From Basidiobolus meristosporus CBS 931.73 (taxonomy: Eukaryota > Basidiobolomycota > Basidiobolomycetes > Basidiobolales > Basidiobolaceae), in the NCBI GenBank assembly GCA_002104905.1, contig MCFE01000610.1:1-53112 (forward strand): DNA of 53,112 nt. Direction: 5' to 3'. A program made the position numbers and the translations under genes. Shown here in pieces: positions 19,200 through 31,410 of this stretch. The first letter of the stretch is position 1. Each line of letters opens with the position of its first letter. The notes under the pieces were generated by a model. It was not told the DNA's origin. It ran no database searches and was given only the letters and a program-made list of their open reading frames with translations.

Positions 19200-19890
19200 T
19201 GAAGATCATGTATAATGGCCTTAACAAAATCTTAATCCCATGACCAGGAGGTATTGATGCCATCAGGGCACTGTGCCAAAAATGTTGGAAATAGGTTGCA
19301 CCTCAAATTGTGCAAAACAATTAGTCAAATTTTCTCATTTCTACAGTTCCTAACTTACTTTTGATTGGTTCTTTGTCATTTGTATCACTTTCTACAATAC
19401 TTCCTTGCAATATGCAAGTGTATTGCTGTCATTACTGCTTTTGAAAAGGTGCTGCAACACCCTGGTGTGCTTATTGGAGATCCAAAACTCCACTCTAGGT
19501 GTTGCAATAATCCTCATACTCCTTCAAGCTTGTGCTTTTCTTACAGTGAGATATTCACTCTATGTACAACCAAGGCAGTAGTAAATAAACTGCCTTTGTC
19601 TGCAAGCTCATCTACTTAGCTGCAGTGTAGGTCAACTGGCTGCAATTTAAGCTCTTGGGAAAGAAGCTGTTATCTTGTTGAAGATTCTTCTTGGCTATTA
19701 CAGTATTCACACTGTTCTAAGCTGACATCATTAATTTGTAAGAGCTGCAGCTTATTTCTCACATGTCTCTGCCACTGGCTTGGGTGGACTTTTTTTCCTT
19801 TCCCTTTCTCCTTCATTGTACTACTGTCAGGTCTTCACTGCTACTTCCGCTGAGTGCATCTTGTATTGTACTACATTTTTCCACAGACAT
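19200..19890 (-). repeat. Right arm of large imperfect inverted repeat
   Basis: Reverse-complement partner of 15,340-15,870 plus 16,640-16,800. Its outer end at about 19,890 is the first satellite monomer. Confidence 0.7.
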
Positions 19891-22800
19891 GTAACTGAAT
19901 TTCAGCATGTGAATCTTCTTTCTCACAGCAGCCACTGGTTGCTCACTGGCATGTGACTGACAACCATGTTGCTAATTTTTAATTTGACAGCAGCCACTTG
20001 TTGCCTGTGGACATGTGACCAACAAACATGATTCTAATTTAATGTAACAGCAGCTACTTGTTGCTCACAGACATGTGACTAAAAACATACACATTAATGA
20101 TCAGGCTAACAGCAGCTACCAAATGCCCACAAATATGTGACTGAATGTCAGAATGCCAAATTCCTTACTGACATGTGACTGAATTCCAGCATGCCAATTT
20201 TCTTTCTAACGGCTGCCACTGGTTGCTCACAGGCATGTGACTGACAATCATAATGCTAATTTTTAATCTGACAGCAGCTACTGGTTGCTTACAGACATGT
20301 GACTTAAAATCATTATGCTAAATTTAATCTGACAGCAGCCACTTGTTGCCCACAGACATGTGACTAAAAACCATCAGAATATTGATCAGGCTGACAGCAG
20401 CCACCGGTTGCCCACAGACATGTGACTAAATTTCAGCATGCTAATTTTCTTTCCAACAGCAGCCACTGGTTGCCCACAGACATGTGACTGAATTTCAGCA
20501 TGCTAATATTCTTTCTGAGAGCAGCCACTGGTTGCCCACAGACATGTTACTGAATTTCAGCTTGCCAGTTTTCTTACTGACAGCAGCCACTGGTTGCCCA
20601 CAGACATGTGACTGAATTTCAGCTTTCCAGTTTTCTTACTGACAGCAGCCACTGGTTGCCCTGAGACATGTGACTGAATTTTGGCTTGCCAGTTTTTACT
20701 GACAGCAGCCACTGGTTGCCCACAGACATGTGACTGAATTTCAGCATGCTAATTTTCTTTGCAACAGCAGCCACTGGTTGCCCACAGACATGTGACTGAA
20801 TTTTGGTCTGCCAGTTTTGTCACTAACAACAGCCGCTAGTTGCCCTGAGACATGTGACTGAATTTCAGCATGCTAATTTTCTCTGTGATAGCAGCCACTG
20901 GTTGCCCACATACATGTGATTGAATTTCAGCTTGCCAGGTTTTACTGACAGCAGCCACCGGTTGCCCACAGACATGTGACTGAATTTCAGCATGCTAATT
21001 TTCTTACTGACAGCAGCCACTGGTTGCCCACAGACATGTGACTGAATTTCAGCATGCTAACTTTCTTTCTGAGAGCAGCCACTGGTTGCCCACAGACATG
21101 TGATTGAATTTCAACTTGCCAGTTTTCTTACTGACAGCAGCCACTGGTTGCCCACAGACATGTGACTGAATTTCAGCATGCTAATTTTCTTTCTGACAGC
21201 AGCCACTGGTTGCGCACAGACATGTGACTGAATTTCAGCATGCTAATTTTCTTTATGAGAGCAGCCACTGGTTGCCCACAGACATGTGACTGAATTTCTG
21301 CTTGCCAGTTTTCTTACTGACGGCAGCCACTGGTTGCCCACAGACATGTGACTGAATTTCAGCTTGCCAGTTTTCTTACTGACAGCAGCCACTGGTTGCC
21401 CACAGACATGTGACTGAATTTCAGCATGCTAATTTTCTTTCTGAGAGCATCCACTGCTGGCCACAGACATGTGACTGAACTTCAGCTTTCCAGTTTTCTT
21501 ACTGACAGCAGCCACTGGTTGCCCTGAGACATGTGACTGAATTTTGGCTTGCCAGTTTCTACTGACAGCAGCCACTGGTTGCCCACAGACATGTGACTGA
21601 ATTTCAGCATGCTGATTTTCTTTGCGACAGCAGCCACTGGTTGCCCACAGACATGTGACTGAATTTTGGTCTGCCAGTTTTGTCACTAACAACAGCCGCT
21701 GGTTGCCCTGAGACATGTGACTGAATTTCAGCATGCTAATTTTGTCTGTGATAGCAGCCACTGGTTGCCCACATACATGTGATTGAATTTCAACTTGCCA
21801 GGTTTTACTGACAGCAGCCACCGGTTGCCCACAGACATGTGACTGAATTTCAGCATGCTAACTTTCTTTCTGAGAGCAACCACTGGTTGCCCACAGACAT
21901 GTGACTGAATTTCAGCTTGCCAGTTTTCTTACTGACAGCAGCCACTGGTTGCCCACATTCATGTGACTGAATTTCAGCATGCTAATTCTCTTTATGAGAG
22001 CAGCCACTGGTTGCCCACAGACATGTGACTGAATTTCAGCATGATAATTTGTCTTACTGACAGCAGCCACTGGTTGCCCACAGACATGTGATTTCAGCAT
22101 GCTAACTTTCTTTCTGAGAGTAGCCACTGGTTGCCCACAGTCATGTGACTGAACTTCAGCATGCTAATTTTCTTTCTGAGAGCAGCCACTGGTTGCCCAC
22201 AGACATGTTACTGAATTTCAGCTTGCCAGTTTTCTTACTGACAGCAGCCACTTGTTGCCCACAGACATGTGACTACAAGCCATCAGAATATTGATCATAC
22301 TGACAGCAGCCACTGGTTGCCCACAGACATGTGACTGAATTTCAGCATGCTAATTTTCTTTCCGACAGCAGCCACTGGTTGCCCACAGACATGTGACTGA
22401 ATTTCAGCATGCTAATATTCTATCTGAGAGCAGCCACTGGTTGCCCACAGACATATTACTGAATTTCAGCTTGCCAGTTTTCTTACTGACAGCAGCCACT
22501 GGTTGCCCACAGACATGTGACTGAATTTCAGCTTTCCAGTTTTCCTACTGACAGCAGCCACTGGTTGCCCTGAGACATGTGACTGAATTTTGGCTTGCCA
22601 GTTTTTACTGACAGCAGCCACTGGTTGCCCACAGACATGTGACTGAATTTCAGCATGCTAATTTTCTTTGCGACAGCAGCCACTGGTTGCCCACAGACAT
22701 GTGACTGAATTTTGGTCAGCCAGTTTTGTCACTAACAACAGCCGCTGGTTGCCCTGAGACATGTGACTGAATTTCAGCATGCTAATTTTCTCTGTGATAG

Positions 22801-25800
22801 CAGCCACTGGTTGCCCACATACATGTGATTGAATTTCAGCTTGCCAGGTTTTACTGACAGCAGCCACCGGTTGCCCACAGACATGAGACTGAATTTCAGC
22901 ATGCTAATTTTCTTACTGACAGCAGCCACTGGTTGCCCACAGACATGTGATTGAATTTCAGCATGCTAATATTCTATCTGAGAGCAGCCACTGGTTGCCC
23001 ACAGACATGTTACTGAATTTCAGCTTGCCAGTTTTCTTACTGACAGCAGCCACTGGTTGCCCACAGACATGTGACTGAATTTCAGCATGCTAATATTCTA
23101 TCTGAGAGCAGCCACTGATGCCCACAGACATGTTACTGAATTTCAGCTTGCCAGTTTTCTTACTGAAAGCAGCCACTGGTTGCCCACAGTCATGTGACTG
23201 AATTTCAGCATGCTAATTTTCTTTATGAGAGCAGCCACTGGTTGCCCACAGACATGTGACTGAATTTCAGCTTGCCAGTTTTCTTACCAACAGCAGCCAC
23301 TGGTTGCCCACAGGCATGTGACTGAATTTCAGCATGCTAATTTTCTTTATGAGAGCAGCCACTGGTTGCCCACAGACATGTGACTGAATTTCAGCTTGCC
23401 AGTTTTCTTACCGACAGCAGCCACTGGTTGCCCACAGGCATGTGACTGAATTTCAGCATGCTAATTTTCTTACTGTCAGCAGCCACTGGTTGCCCACATA
23501 CATGTGACTGAATTTCTGCTTGCCAGTTTTCTTACTGACAGCAGCCACTGGTTGCCCACAGGCATGTGACTGAATTACAGCATGCTAATTTTCTTTGCGA
23601 CAGCAGCCACTGGTTGCCCACAGACATGTGACTGAATTTCTGCTTGCCAGTTTTCTTACTGACAGCAGCCACTCGTTGCCCACAGGCATGTGACTGAATT
23701 TCAGCATGCTAATTTTCTTTCTGAGAGCATCCACTGGTTGCCCACAGACATGTGACTGAATTTCTGCTTTCCAGTTTTCTTACTGACAGCAGCCACTGGT
23801 TGCCCTGAGACAGGTGACTGAATTTTGGCTTGCCAGTTTTTACTGACAGCAGCCACTGGTTGCCCACAGACATGTGACTGAATTTCAGCATGCTAATTTT
23901 CTTTGCAACAGCAGCCACTGGTTGCCCACAGACATGTGACTGAATTTTGGTCTGCCAGTTTTGTCACTAACAACAGCCGCTGGTTGCACTGAGACATGTG
24001 ACTGAATTTCAGCATGCTAAATTTCTCTGTCATAGCAGCCACTGGTTGCGTACATACATGTGATTGTATTTCAGCTTGCCAGGTTTTACTGACAGCAGCC
24101 ACCGGTTGCCCACCAACATGTGACTGAATTTCAGCATGCTAATTTTCTTACTGACAGCAGCCACTGGTTGCCCACAGACATGTGACTGAATTTCAGCTTG
24201 CCAGTTTTCTTACCGACAGCAGCCACTGGTTGCCCACAGTCATGTGACCAAATTTCAGCTTGTTTTCTTACTGACAGCAGCCACTGGTTGCCCTGAGACA
24301 GGTGACTGAATTTTGGCTTGCCAGTTTTTACTGACAGCAGCCACTGGTTGCCCACAGACATGTGACTGAATTTCAGCATGCTAATTTTCTTTATGAGAGC
24401 AGCCACTGGTTGCCCACAGACATGTGACTGAATTTCAGCATGATAATTTGTCTTACTGATAGCAGCCACTGGTTGCCCACAGACATGTGACTGAATTTCG
24501 GCTTGCCAGTTTTTACTGACAGCAGCCACTGGTTGCCCACAGACATGTGACTGAATTTCAGCATGCTAATATTCTATCTGAGAGCAGCCACTGGTTGCCC
24601 GCAGACATGTGACTGAAATTCAGCATGCTAATTTTCTTACTGACAGCAGCCACTGGTTGCCCACAGACATGTGACTGAATTTCAGCTTGCCAGTTTTTAC
24701 TGACAGCAGCCACTGGTTGCCCACAGACATGTGACTGAATTTCCGCATGCTAATTTTCTTTCTGAGGGCAGCCACTGGTTGCCCGCAGACATGTGACTGA
24801 AATTCAGCATGCTAATTTTCTTACTGACAGCAGCCACTGGTTGCCCACAGACATGTGACTGAATTTCAGCTTGCCAGTTTTTACTGACAGCAGCCACTGG
24901 TTGCCCACAGACATGTGACTGAATTTCCGCATGCTAATTTTCTTTCTGAGGGCAGCCACTGGTTGCCCACAGACATGTGACTGAATTTCAGCATGCTAAC
25001 TTTCTTTCTGAGAGCAGCCACTGGTTGCCCACAGACATGTGACTGAATTTCAGCTTGCCAGTTTTCTTACTGACAGCAGCCACTGGTTGCCCACAGACAT
25101 GTGACTGAATTTCAGGATGCTAACTTTCTTTCTGAGAGCAGCCACTGGTTGCCCACAGACATGTGACTGAATTTCAGCTTGCCAGTTTTCTCACTGACAG
25201 CAGCCACTGGTTGCCCACAGACATGTGACTGAACTTCAGCATGCTAATTTTCTTTCTGAGAGCAGCCACTGGTTGCCCACAGACATGTTACTGAATTTCA
25301 GCTTGCCAGTTTTCTTACTGACAGCAGCCACTTGTTGCCCACAGACATGTGACTAAAAACCATCAGAATATTGATCAGGCTGACAGCAGCCACCGGTTGC
25401 CCACAGACATGTGACTGAATTTCAGCATGCTAATTTTCTTTCCGACAGCAGCCACTGGTTGCCCACAGACATGTGACTGAATTTCAGCATGCTAATATTC
25501 TTTCTGAGAGCAGCCACTGGTTGCCCACAGACATGTTACTAAATTTCAGCTTGACAGTTTTCTTACTGACAGCAGCCACTGGTTGCCCACAGACATGTGA
25601 CTGAATTTCAGCTTTCCAGTTTTCTTACTGACAGCAGCCACTGGTTGACATGAGACATGTGACTGAATTTTGGCTTGCCAGTTTTTATTGACAGCAGCCA
25701 CTGGTTGCCCACAGACATGTGACTGAATTTTGGTCTGCCAGTTTTGTCACTAACAACAGCTGCTGGTTGCCCTGAGACATGTGGCTGAATTTCAGCATGC

Positions 25801-27300
25801 TAATTTTCTCTGTGATAGCAGCCACTGGTTGCCCACATACATGTGATTGAATTTCAGCTTGCCAGGTTTTACTGACAGCAGCCACCGGTTGCGCACAGAC
25901 ATGTGACTGAATTTCAGCATGCTAATTTTCTTACTGACAGCAGCCACTGGTTGCCCACAGACATGTGACTGAATTTTAGCATGCTAACTTTCTTTCTGAG
26001 AGCAGCCACTGGTTGCCCACAGACATGTGACTGAATTTCAGCTTTCCAGTTTTCTTACTGACAGCAGCCACTGGTTGCCCTGAGAAATGTGACTGAATTT
26101 TGGCTTGCCAGTTTTTACTGACAGCAGCCACTGGTTGCCCACAGACATGTGACTGAATTTTGGTCTGCCAGTTTTGTCACTAACAACAGCCGCTGGTTGC
26201 CCTGAGACATGTGACTGAATTTCAGCATGCTAACTTTCTCTGTGATAGCAGCCTCTGGTTGCCCACATACATGTGATTGAATTTCAGCTTGCCAGGTTTT
26301 ACTGACAGCAGCCACCGGTTGCCCACAGACATGTGACTGAATTTCAGCATGCTAATTTTCTTACTGACAGCAGCCACTGGTTGCCCACAGACATGTGATT
26401 TCAGCATGCTAACTTTCTTTCTGAGAGCAGCCACTGGTTGCCCACAGACCTGTGACTGAATTTCAGCTTGCCAGTTTTCTTACTGACAGCAGCCACTTGT
26501 TGCCCACAGTCATGTGACTGAATTTCAGCATGCTAATTTTCTTTATGAGAGCAGCCACTGGTTGCCCACAGACATGTGACTGAATTTCAGCATGATAATT
26601 TGTCTTACTGACAGCAGCCACTGGTTGCCCACAGACATGTGATTTCAGCATGCTAACTTTCTTTCTGAGAGCAGCCACTGGTTGCCCACAGACCTGTGAC
26701 TGAATTTCAGCTTGCCAGTTTTCTTACTGACAGCAGCCACTGGTTGCCCACATTCATGTGACTGAATTTCAGCATGCTAATTTTCTTTATGAGAGCAGCC
26801 ACTGGTTGCCTACAGACATGTGACTGAATTTCAGCATGATAATTTGTCTTACTGACAGCAGCCACTGGTTGCCCACAGACATGTGATTTCAGCATGCTAA
26901 CATTCTTTCTGAGAGCAGCCACTGGTTGCCCACAGACCTGGGACTGAATTTCAGCTTGCCAGTTTTCTTACTGACAGCAGCCACTGGTTGCCCACAGTCA
27001 TGTGACTGAATTTCAGCTTGCTAATTTTCTTTCTGACAGCAGCCACTGGTTGCCCATAGATATGTGATTGAATTTCAGCTTGCCTGTTTTCTTACTGACA
27101 GCAGCCACTATTTGCTCACAGACATGTGACTGAATTTCAGCATGCTAATTTTCTTTCTGATAGCTGCCACTTGTAACCACAGACATGTAACTCAGCTTCA
27201 GCATGCAAAATTTCTTACCAACAGCAGCCTCTTGTTGCCTATAGACATGTGACTGATATTTATAGTGCTAATCTTCTCTCTGACTGCAGTCACCAGTTGT
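19890..27300 (+). repeat. Satellite A array (monomer near 60-62 bases)
   Basis: About 120 head-to-tail monomers, estimated from length. The plus strand reads gacagcagccactggttgcc, then cacagacatgtgactgaa and a linker. Linkers fall into a few classes: 'tttcagcatgctaattttctt', 'tttcagcttgccagttttctt' and 'ttttggctgccagttttgtca'-like. A six-monomer block recurs around 20,822, 21,685, 22,731, 23,966, 25,749 and 26,179 (marked by 'actaacaacagccgc'), so a loose higher-order organisation exists. Monomers with satellite B linkers occur near 20,365, 22,272 and 25,350. Minus-strand frames of 60-130 codons run through the array (QSHVCGQPVAA) but are by-products of the repeat. The left 400 bases are more divergent than the middle. 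Confidence 0.95.
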
Positions 27301-30300
27301 ACACAGTCATGTAACTAAAAACAATGCATTAATTTTCAGTTCTGACAGCAACCTCAGGATGCCCTTAGACCTGTGATTGAATTTAGCCACCAGTTGCCAA
27401 TAGACATGTGGCCAAAATCATTTTTTTAATTTTCTCACTGTGTACTCTAATGTCAGCCCCTGATTGCCTACAGACATGTGATAACAATCATATAGTTATT
27501 TATCTGTTTTTGACTCTGACAGCAGCCACTGGATATCCACTAAGATGTTGCTGAAACTTAAGATTCTAATTTTGTACAGTCAGTAGCCACTAGTTTTACA
27601 CAGAAATATGACTGAAATTCACCATGCAATCTTTTTTCTGACAGCTGCCATTGGTTGCAAACAAACATGCAACTCAGATCATTTAGTTGAGCCTCTTGCC
27701 GCAGAATCCAACAGCAGCCACTGAATGCCCACAGACATGTCATCAAAAATATTTAGAGAATCTTCTCACTCTTGTCTATAATGGCAGCCACCGGTTACCC
27801 AGAGACATGTTACCAAAAGTATCTTGTTATTTTTCAAATTTGACTGCAGCCATTGGCTGCCTACAGACCAGTGAATGAAATTTACTGTGCTAATTTTAAC
27901 CATGAGAAGCTACTGGTTGTCCAAAAACACATGACCCAAATAAAATAAGTCAAATCTCAAGTCTAAAAGCTGCCGCTTGGTGACCACAGACATGTGACTG
28001 AAATCTAATGTGCCAATTTTCTCATTGAAAGTAGTCACTGGTTGTCCACAGGAAGCCCACAGACCTGCAACTCACATTCACTGTGCTAAGTTTACATCTG
28101 AAAGCAGCTACAGATATAGTACTAACATACAATGAGTTAATCTTCAAATCTGACATCTTCCACTGCCTGCCAGGAACCTATGACAGAACACCTTTAAGTC
28201 AATTTTACAATCAGACAGCTGCTATAGGTAGCATACAAATGTGGGACTGAAAAATTAAGTTAATTTTCTATCCAACAACAGCTACTGGATCCCAGCAGAT
28301 ATGTGACCTATATTTGACAAACAAATTTTAATCTGATGCCAGCTACTGGAATCCTTCAGCTGTATGCCAAAAAATTATCATATAATTTACACAAACAATG
28401 TGAAGCCACCGGATATTTACAGTATCATGTGTCTGCCCACTCTTAGATGACTAAAAACTTTGCAAATACCTATGAAACTCAGAATAGGGACTTGGTCCTC
28501 ACAGAGATATCACTGAAACTCTCAATGCTAAGTATTGTTAAATGCTGGCAGCCTTGGAGTACCAATAGTCTTAAGATTTAGTATTGCAGCCCTTACTTTT
28601 TTGCTGACTGACTGTTACTTAAAATTAATAATGCATGTAAGAGCACCTACTAGAAAGCCCTACAGCATATACAAATTGCCATGTTAATCTTCTTTTCAAA
28701 CTGAGTGCAGCCACCTGGTACAGTCATATGACTAGAATTGAGAACTCCAATTTTTCAAGCTGAAGGTATACACTGGATGCCTATAGTTATGTGGTTGAAA
28801 TTGCAACACTAGCTTCTCTGAGACTGAGAGCATTCTCCAGATGCCCACAAACATGAGGTCCAGAAGAATACAGCACATTTGCTAACAAAATCAGAGTCAC
28901 CAACAGATGCCCTCAGAGTATATTTTGAGTATTCTGGAACATGAACACCTCACAAGGTAGGATTGTAATTGTGAAGCTCTTTATTCTAACACAATGTGAG
29001 CAGTTACTATATGCCTGCTGACAGGAACTTTGAAATGACCTGAGTAGCTGTTGTTTACAAACTTTTGGTAGCTATCTGATGCTCCCAAAATATTGGCTTG
29101 GTATTGAACAAACTATGAGTATAATATCACATAAACAAGTACTGAGTGCCCATAGGCCTTTTCTTGTTAGTCCTGTATGTGATTGAATAGCCCAAAGAGT
29201 GCTTCCAGATTTCATGTTACATTGATGCTGTATACTTTGTAAGTGGCTGCTTAGTACTGGATGCCCAAAGGCCTTTACTTGTTAGCCTGTAACTCAAATA
29301 ACATCCACAGTGCCAACAGCCAATGGATTTGTAGAAAAGTGTGTATAGAGGTTGTTGAAACCTCTTTTTGTGACAAACTATGAGCAGCCACAAGATGCCA
29401 ACATATGTGATGATTAAAATCTGTAAAGCTTGAAATTACAACTGTGTTTCCAAAACCCTGAATATGAGACATACTTAGACATGTGAGCAGTCACAGAATA
29501 CCATACAGGAGATGTCCAGGTATGGAACAACTGTTTTGTGATATATATCACAAACACTGTGCACTCATGTAGCTGATACCTGGAATATCAGCATCTCATA
29601 TGTTTCAATAATGTTTGCACTGGTTGAGTTGCCCAAAAAGTGCATCTAGATTTTGTGTTACATTGGTGCTGTATACTTTGTAAGTAGCTACTCAGTGTCT
29701 ATGGTAAATATGTGCTTGGCAAACTGTGTGCAGCCAAGCAACTTTTACACAATAAATCATAAAAACTCCATAACTCAATAGCCTACTAGTGTAAACTGCC
29801 AATGGGTGCCTGCAGGGTTGCGGCTGATATAACAAAAGCTGTGTCTCCTGAGCAATAGTAAGCAGTCAATGCATGTTTGCCAGGTAGATGCCAAAAGTTG
29901 CAACATCCGTATTGGACAATATGGCATGTAGACTCTAGCTGCCCACAAAATGCTTTCTGATTATATAACAATAATGCTACATAGCAAATGAACACCTACA
30001 AGATGATATCAGTTTCTAGTTAATAGCATAACCTGCAAATGCAGTTACTTGTCAATAGCTAACAGATACTCCCAGGGGAATTGCTGAAAATCAATTGGCT
30101 GTGTACGTTTCTGAATGCTAAGCAAATCTTGTATTTACACAAAGTGGATTTGTAATGGCCTATGTATTTCCTGATAGCCCTTCAGGTTGGAATATGTATA
30201 CTGAATATGGTCCTGCCAAGTTCCCACAGATTACTTGCCTGTTTCCCTACAGCTTAGATACATTCTATTAGGCAAGTGGCTGCTAGCAAGCTGAATCAAT

Positions 30301-30600
30301 ACAAGCCCCACAACTGCTTTGTAGTCTGATAAGCAGTGAGCAGCCACTGAACTCTTATGGGGTATTGGTTGACACTCCCATATACTGTCAATGTTGAAAG
30401 CCATAGATGCTATGTAAGAGCAGAATATAAGTGCAATTGCTTGATGATTCTAAGTTCTTTTCACAGTTACATAACTGGATTACATCCCTAAATGTAAGTA
30501 GCCACTGTATTTCTACACAATCAGTTCTAAAATTGCACTGGCCATGTTACTTGATCTATTGTACACAGCTACCAGGCACCCACTGAAGCGTTTTGAAATT
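27301..30600 (+). repeat. Decayed edge of satellite A
   Basis: The 'gcagccac.gg.tgcc' and 'acatgtgac' boxes continue at monomer-like spacing to about 28,450 with growing divergence. Beyond that only isolated 'gcagccac' and 'gatgccca' boxes remain. Around 29,150-29,250 and 29,625-29,700 the segment 'gctgtatactttgtaagt' recurs about 460 bases apart. No gene is seen. Confidence 0.7.
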
Positions 30601-30743
30601 GTTTCACTTTGTACTCTAACCTATTTCCTGTACTGCCTCTGCTGCCTGCAAAGTGTGTATCTACCCAACTATCAAGCACTGGAACACTACAGGGTGTAAG
30701 CAAGGATTGAGTTCAATTTATTGATGTATTCATTTTCAATAAC

Positions 30744-31410
30744 AGTAATAGGATGGAGCATAATTAAGGCTTGGCAAAATGCCAGGTTGCTTAGGGATAA
30801 ACTGTGAGCAGTATGACAAATGTGGACTAATAGGGGTCATTTATGTGATATAGAAAATATGATTTCCCACAACAGACAAAAGTAGCATAATACTCAGATT
30901 ACAAAGAACAGCCATTGACCAAAAAGCAAGTGACGCTAGCAAGTAGAGCCAATACAAGCCCCATAATTGCTTGTATTCACTTGCACTTACAGTAATAGGA
31001 TGGTGCACAATTAGGGCTTGGCAAAATGCCTGGTTGCTTGGGGATAAACTGTGAGTGGTATGACAAATGGGGGCTAATAGGGGTCATGACAGTGATATAG
31101 AAAATATGATTTCCCACACCAGACAAATGCAGCATAATACTCAGATCACAAAGAACAGCCATAGACCAAAAAGCAAGTGGCTGCTAGCAAGTAGAGCCAA
31201 TACAAGCCCCATAATTGCTTGTATTCACTTGCACTTACAGTAATAGGATGGTGCACAATTAGGGCTTGGCAAAATGCCAGGCTGCTTGGGGATAAACTGT
31301 GATTGGTATAACAAATATGGGTTGATAGGGGTGATTAGAGTACTATTGACAATTTGATTGCCCACACTAGACAAAAGTGGCATAACACTCAGATTACAAA
31401 GAGCAGCTAT
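30744..31410 (+). repeat. 247-base tandem repeat, about 2.7 copies
   Basis: Units begin at 30,744, 30,991 and about 31,238 with 'agtaataggatgg'. The first two junctions carry 'acaagccccataattgctt'. A fragment of the same unit ('aagtggctgctagcaagc', then 'caatacaagcccca') lies at about 30,265-30,320. Open frames across it lack motifs. Confidence 0.85.

Noticed and set aside
20600-26922. Minus-strand open frames of 60-130 codons in satellite A (QSHVCGQPVAA repeats) as repetitive proteins
   Set aside because: They follow from the repeat itself, start at different points of the monomer, break often, and monomer length is not a steady multiple of three. Similar by-product frames occur in satellite B.
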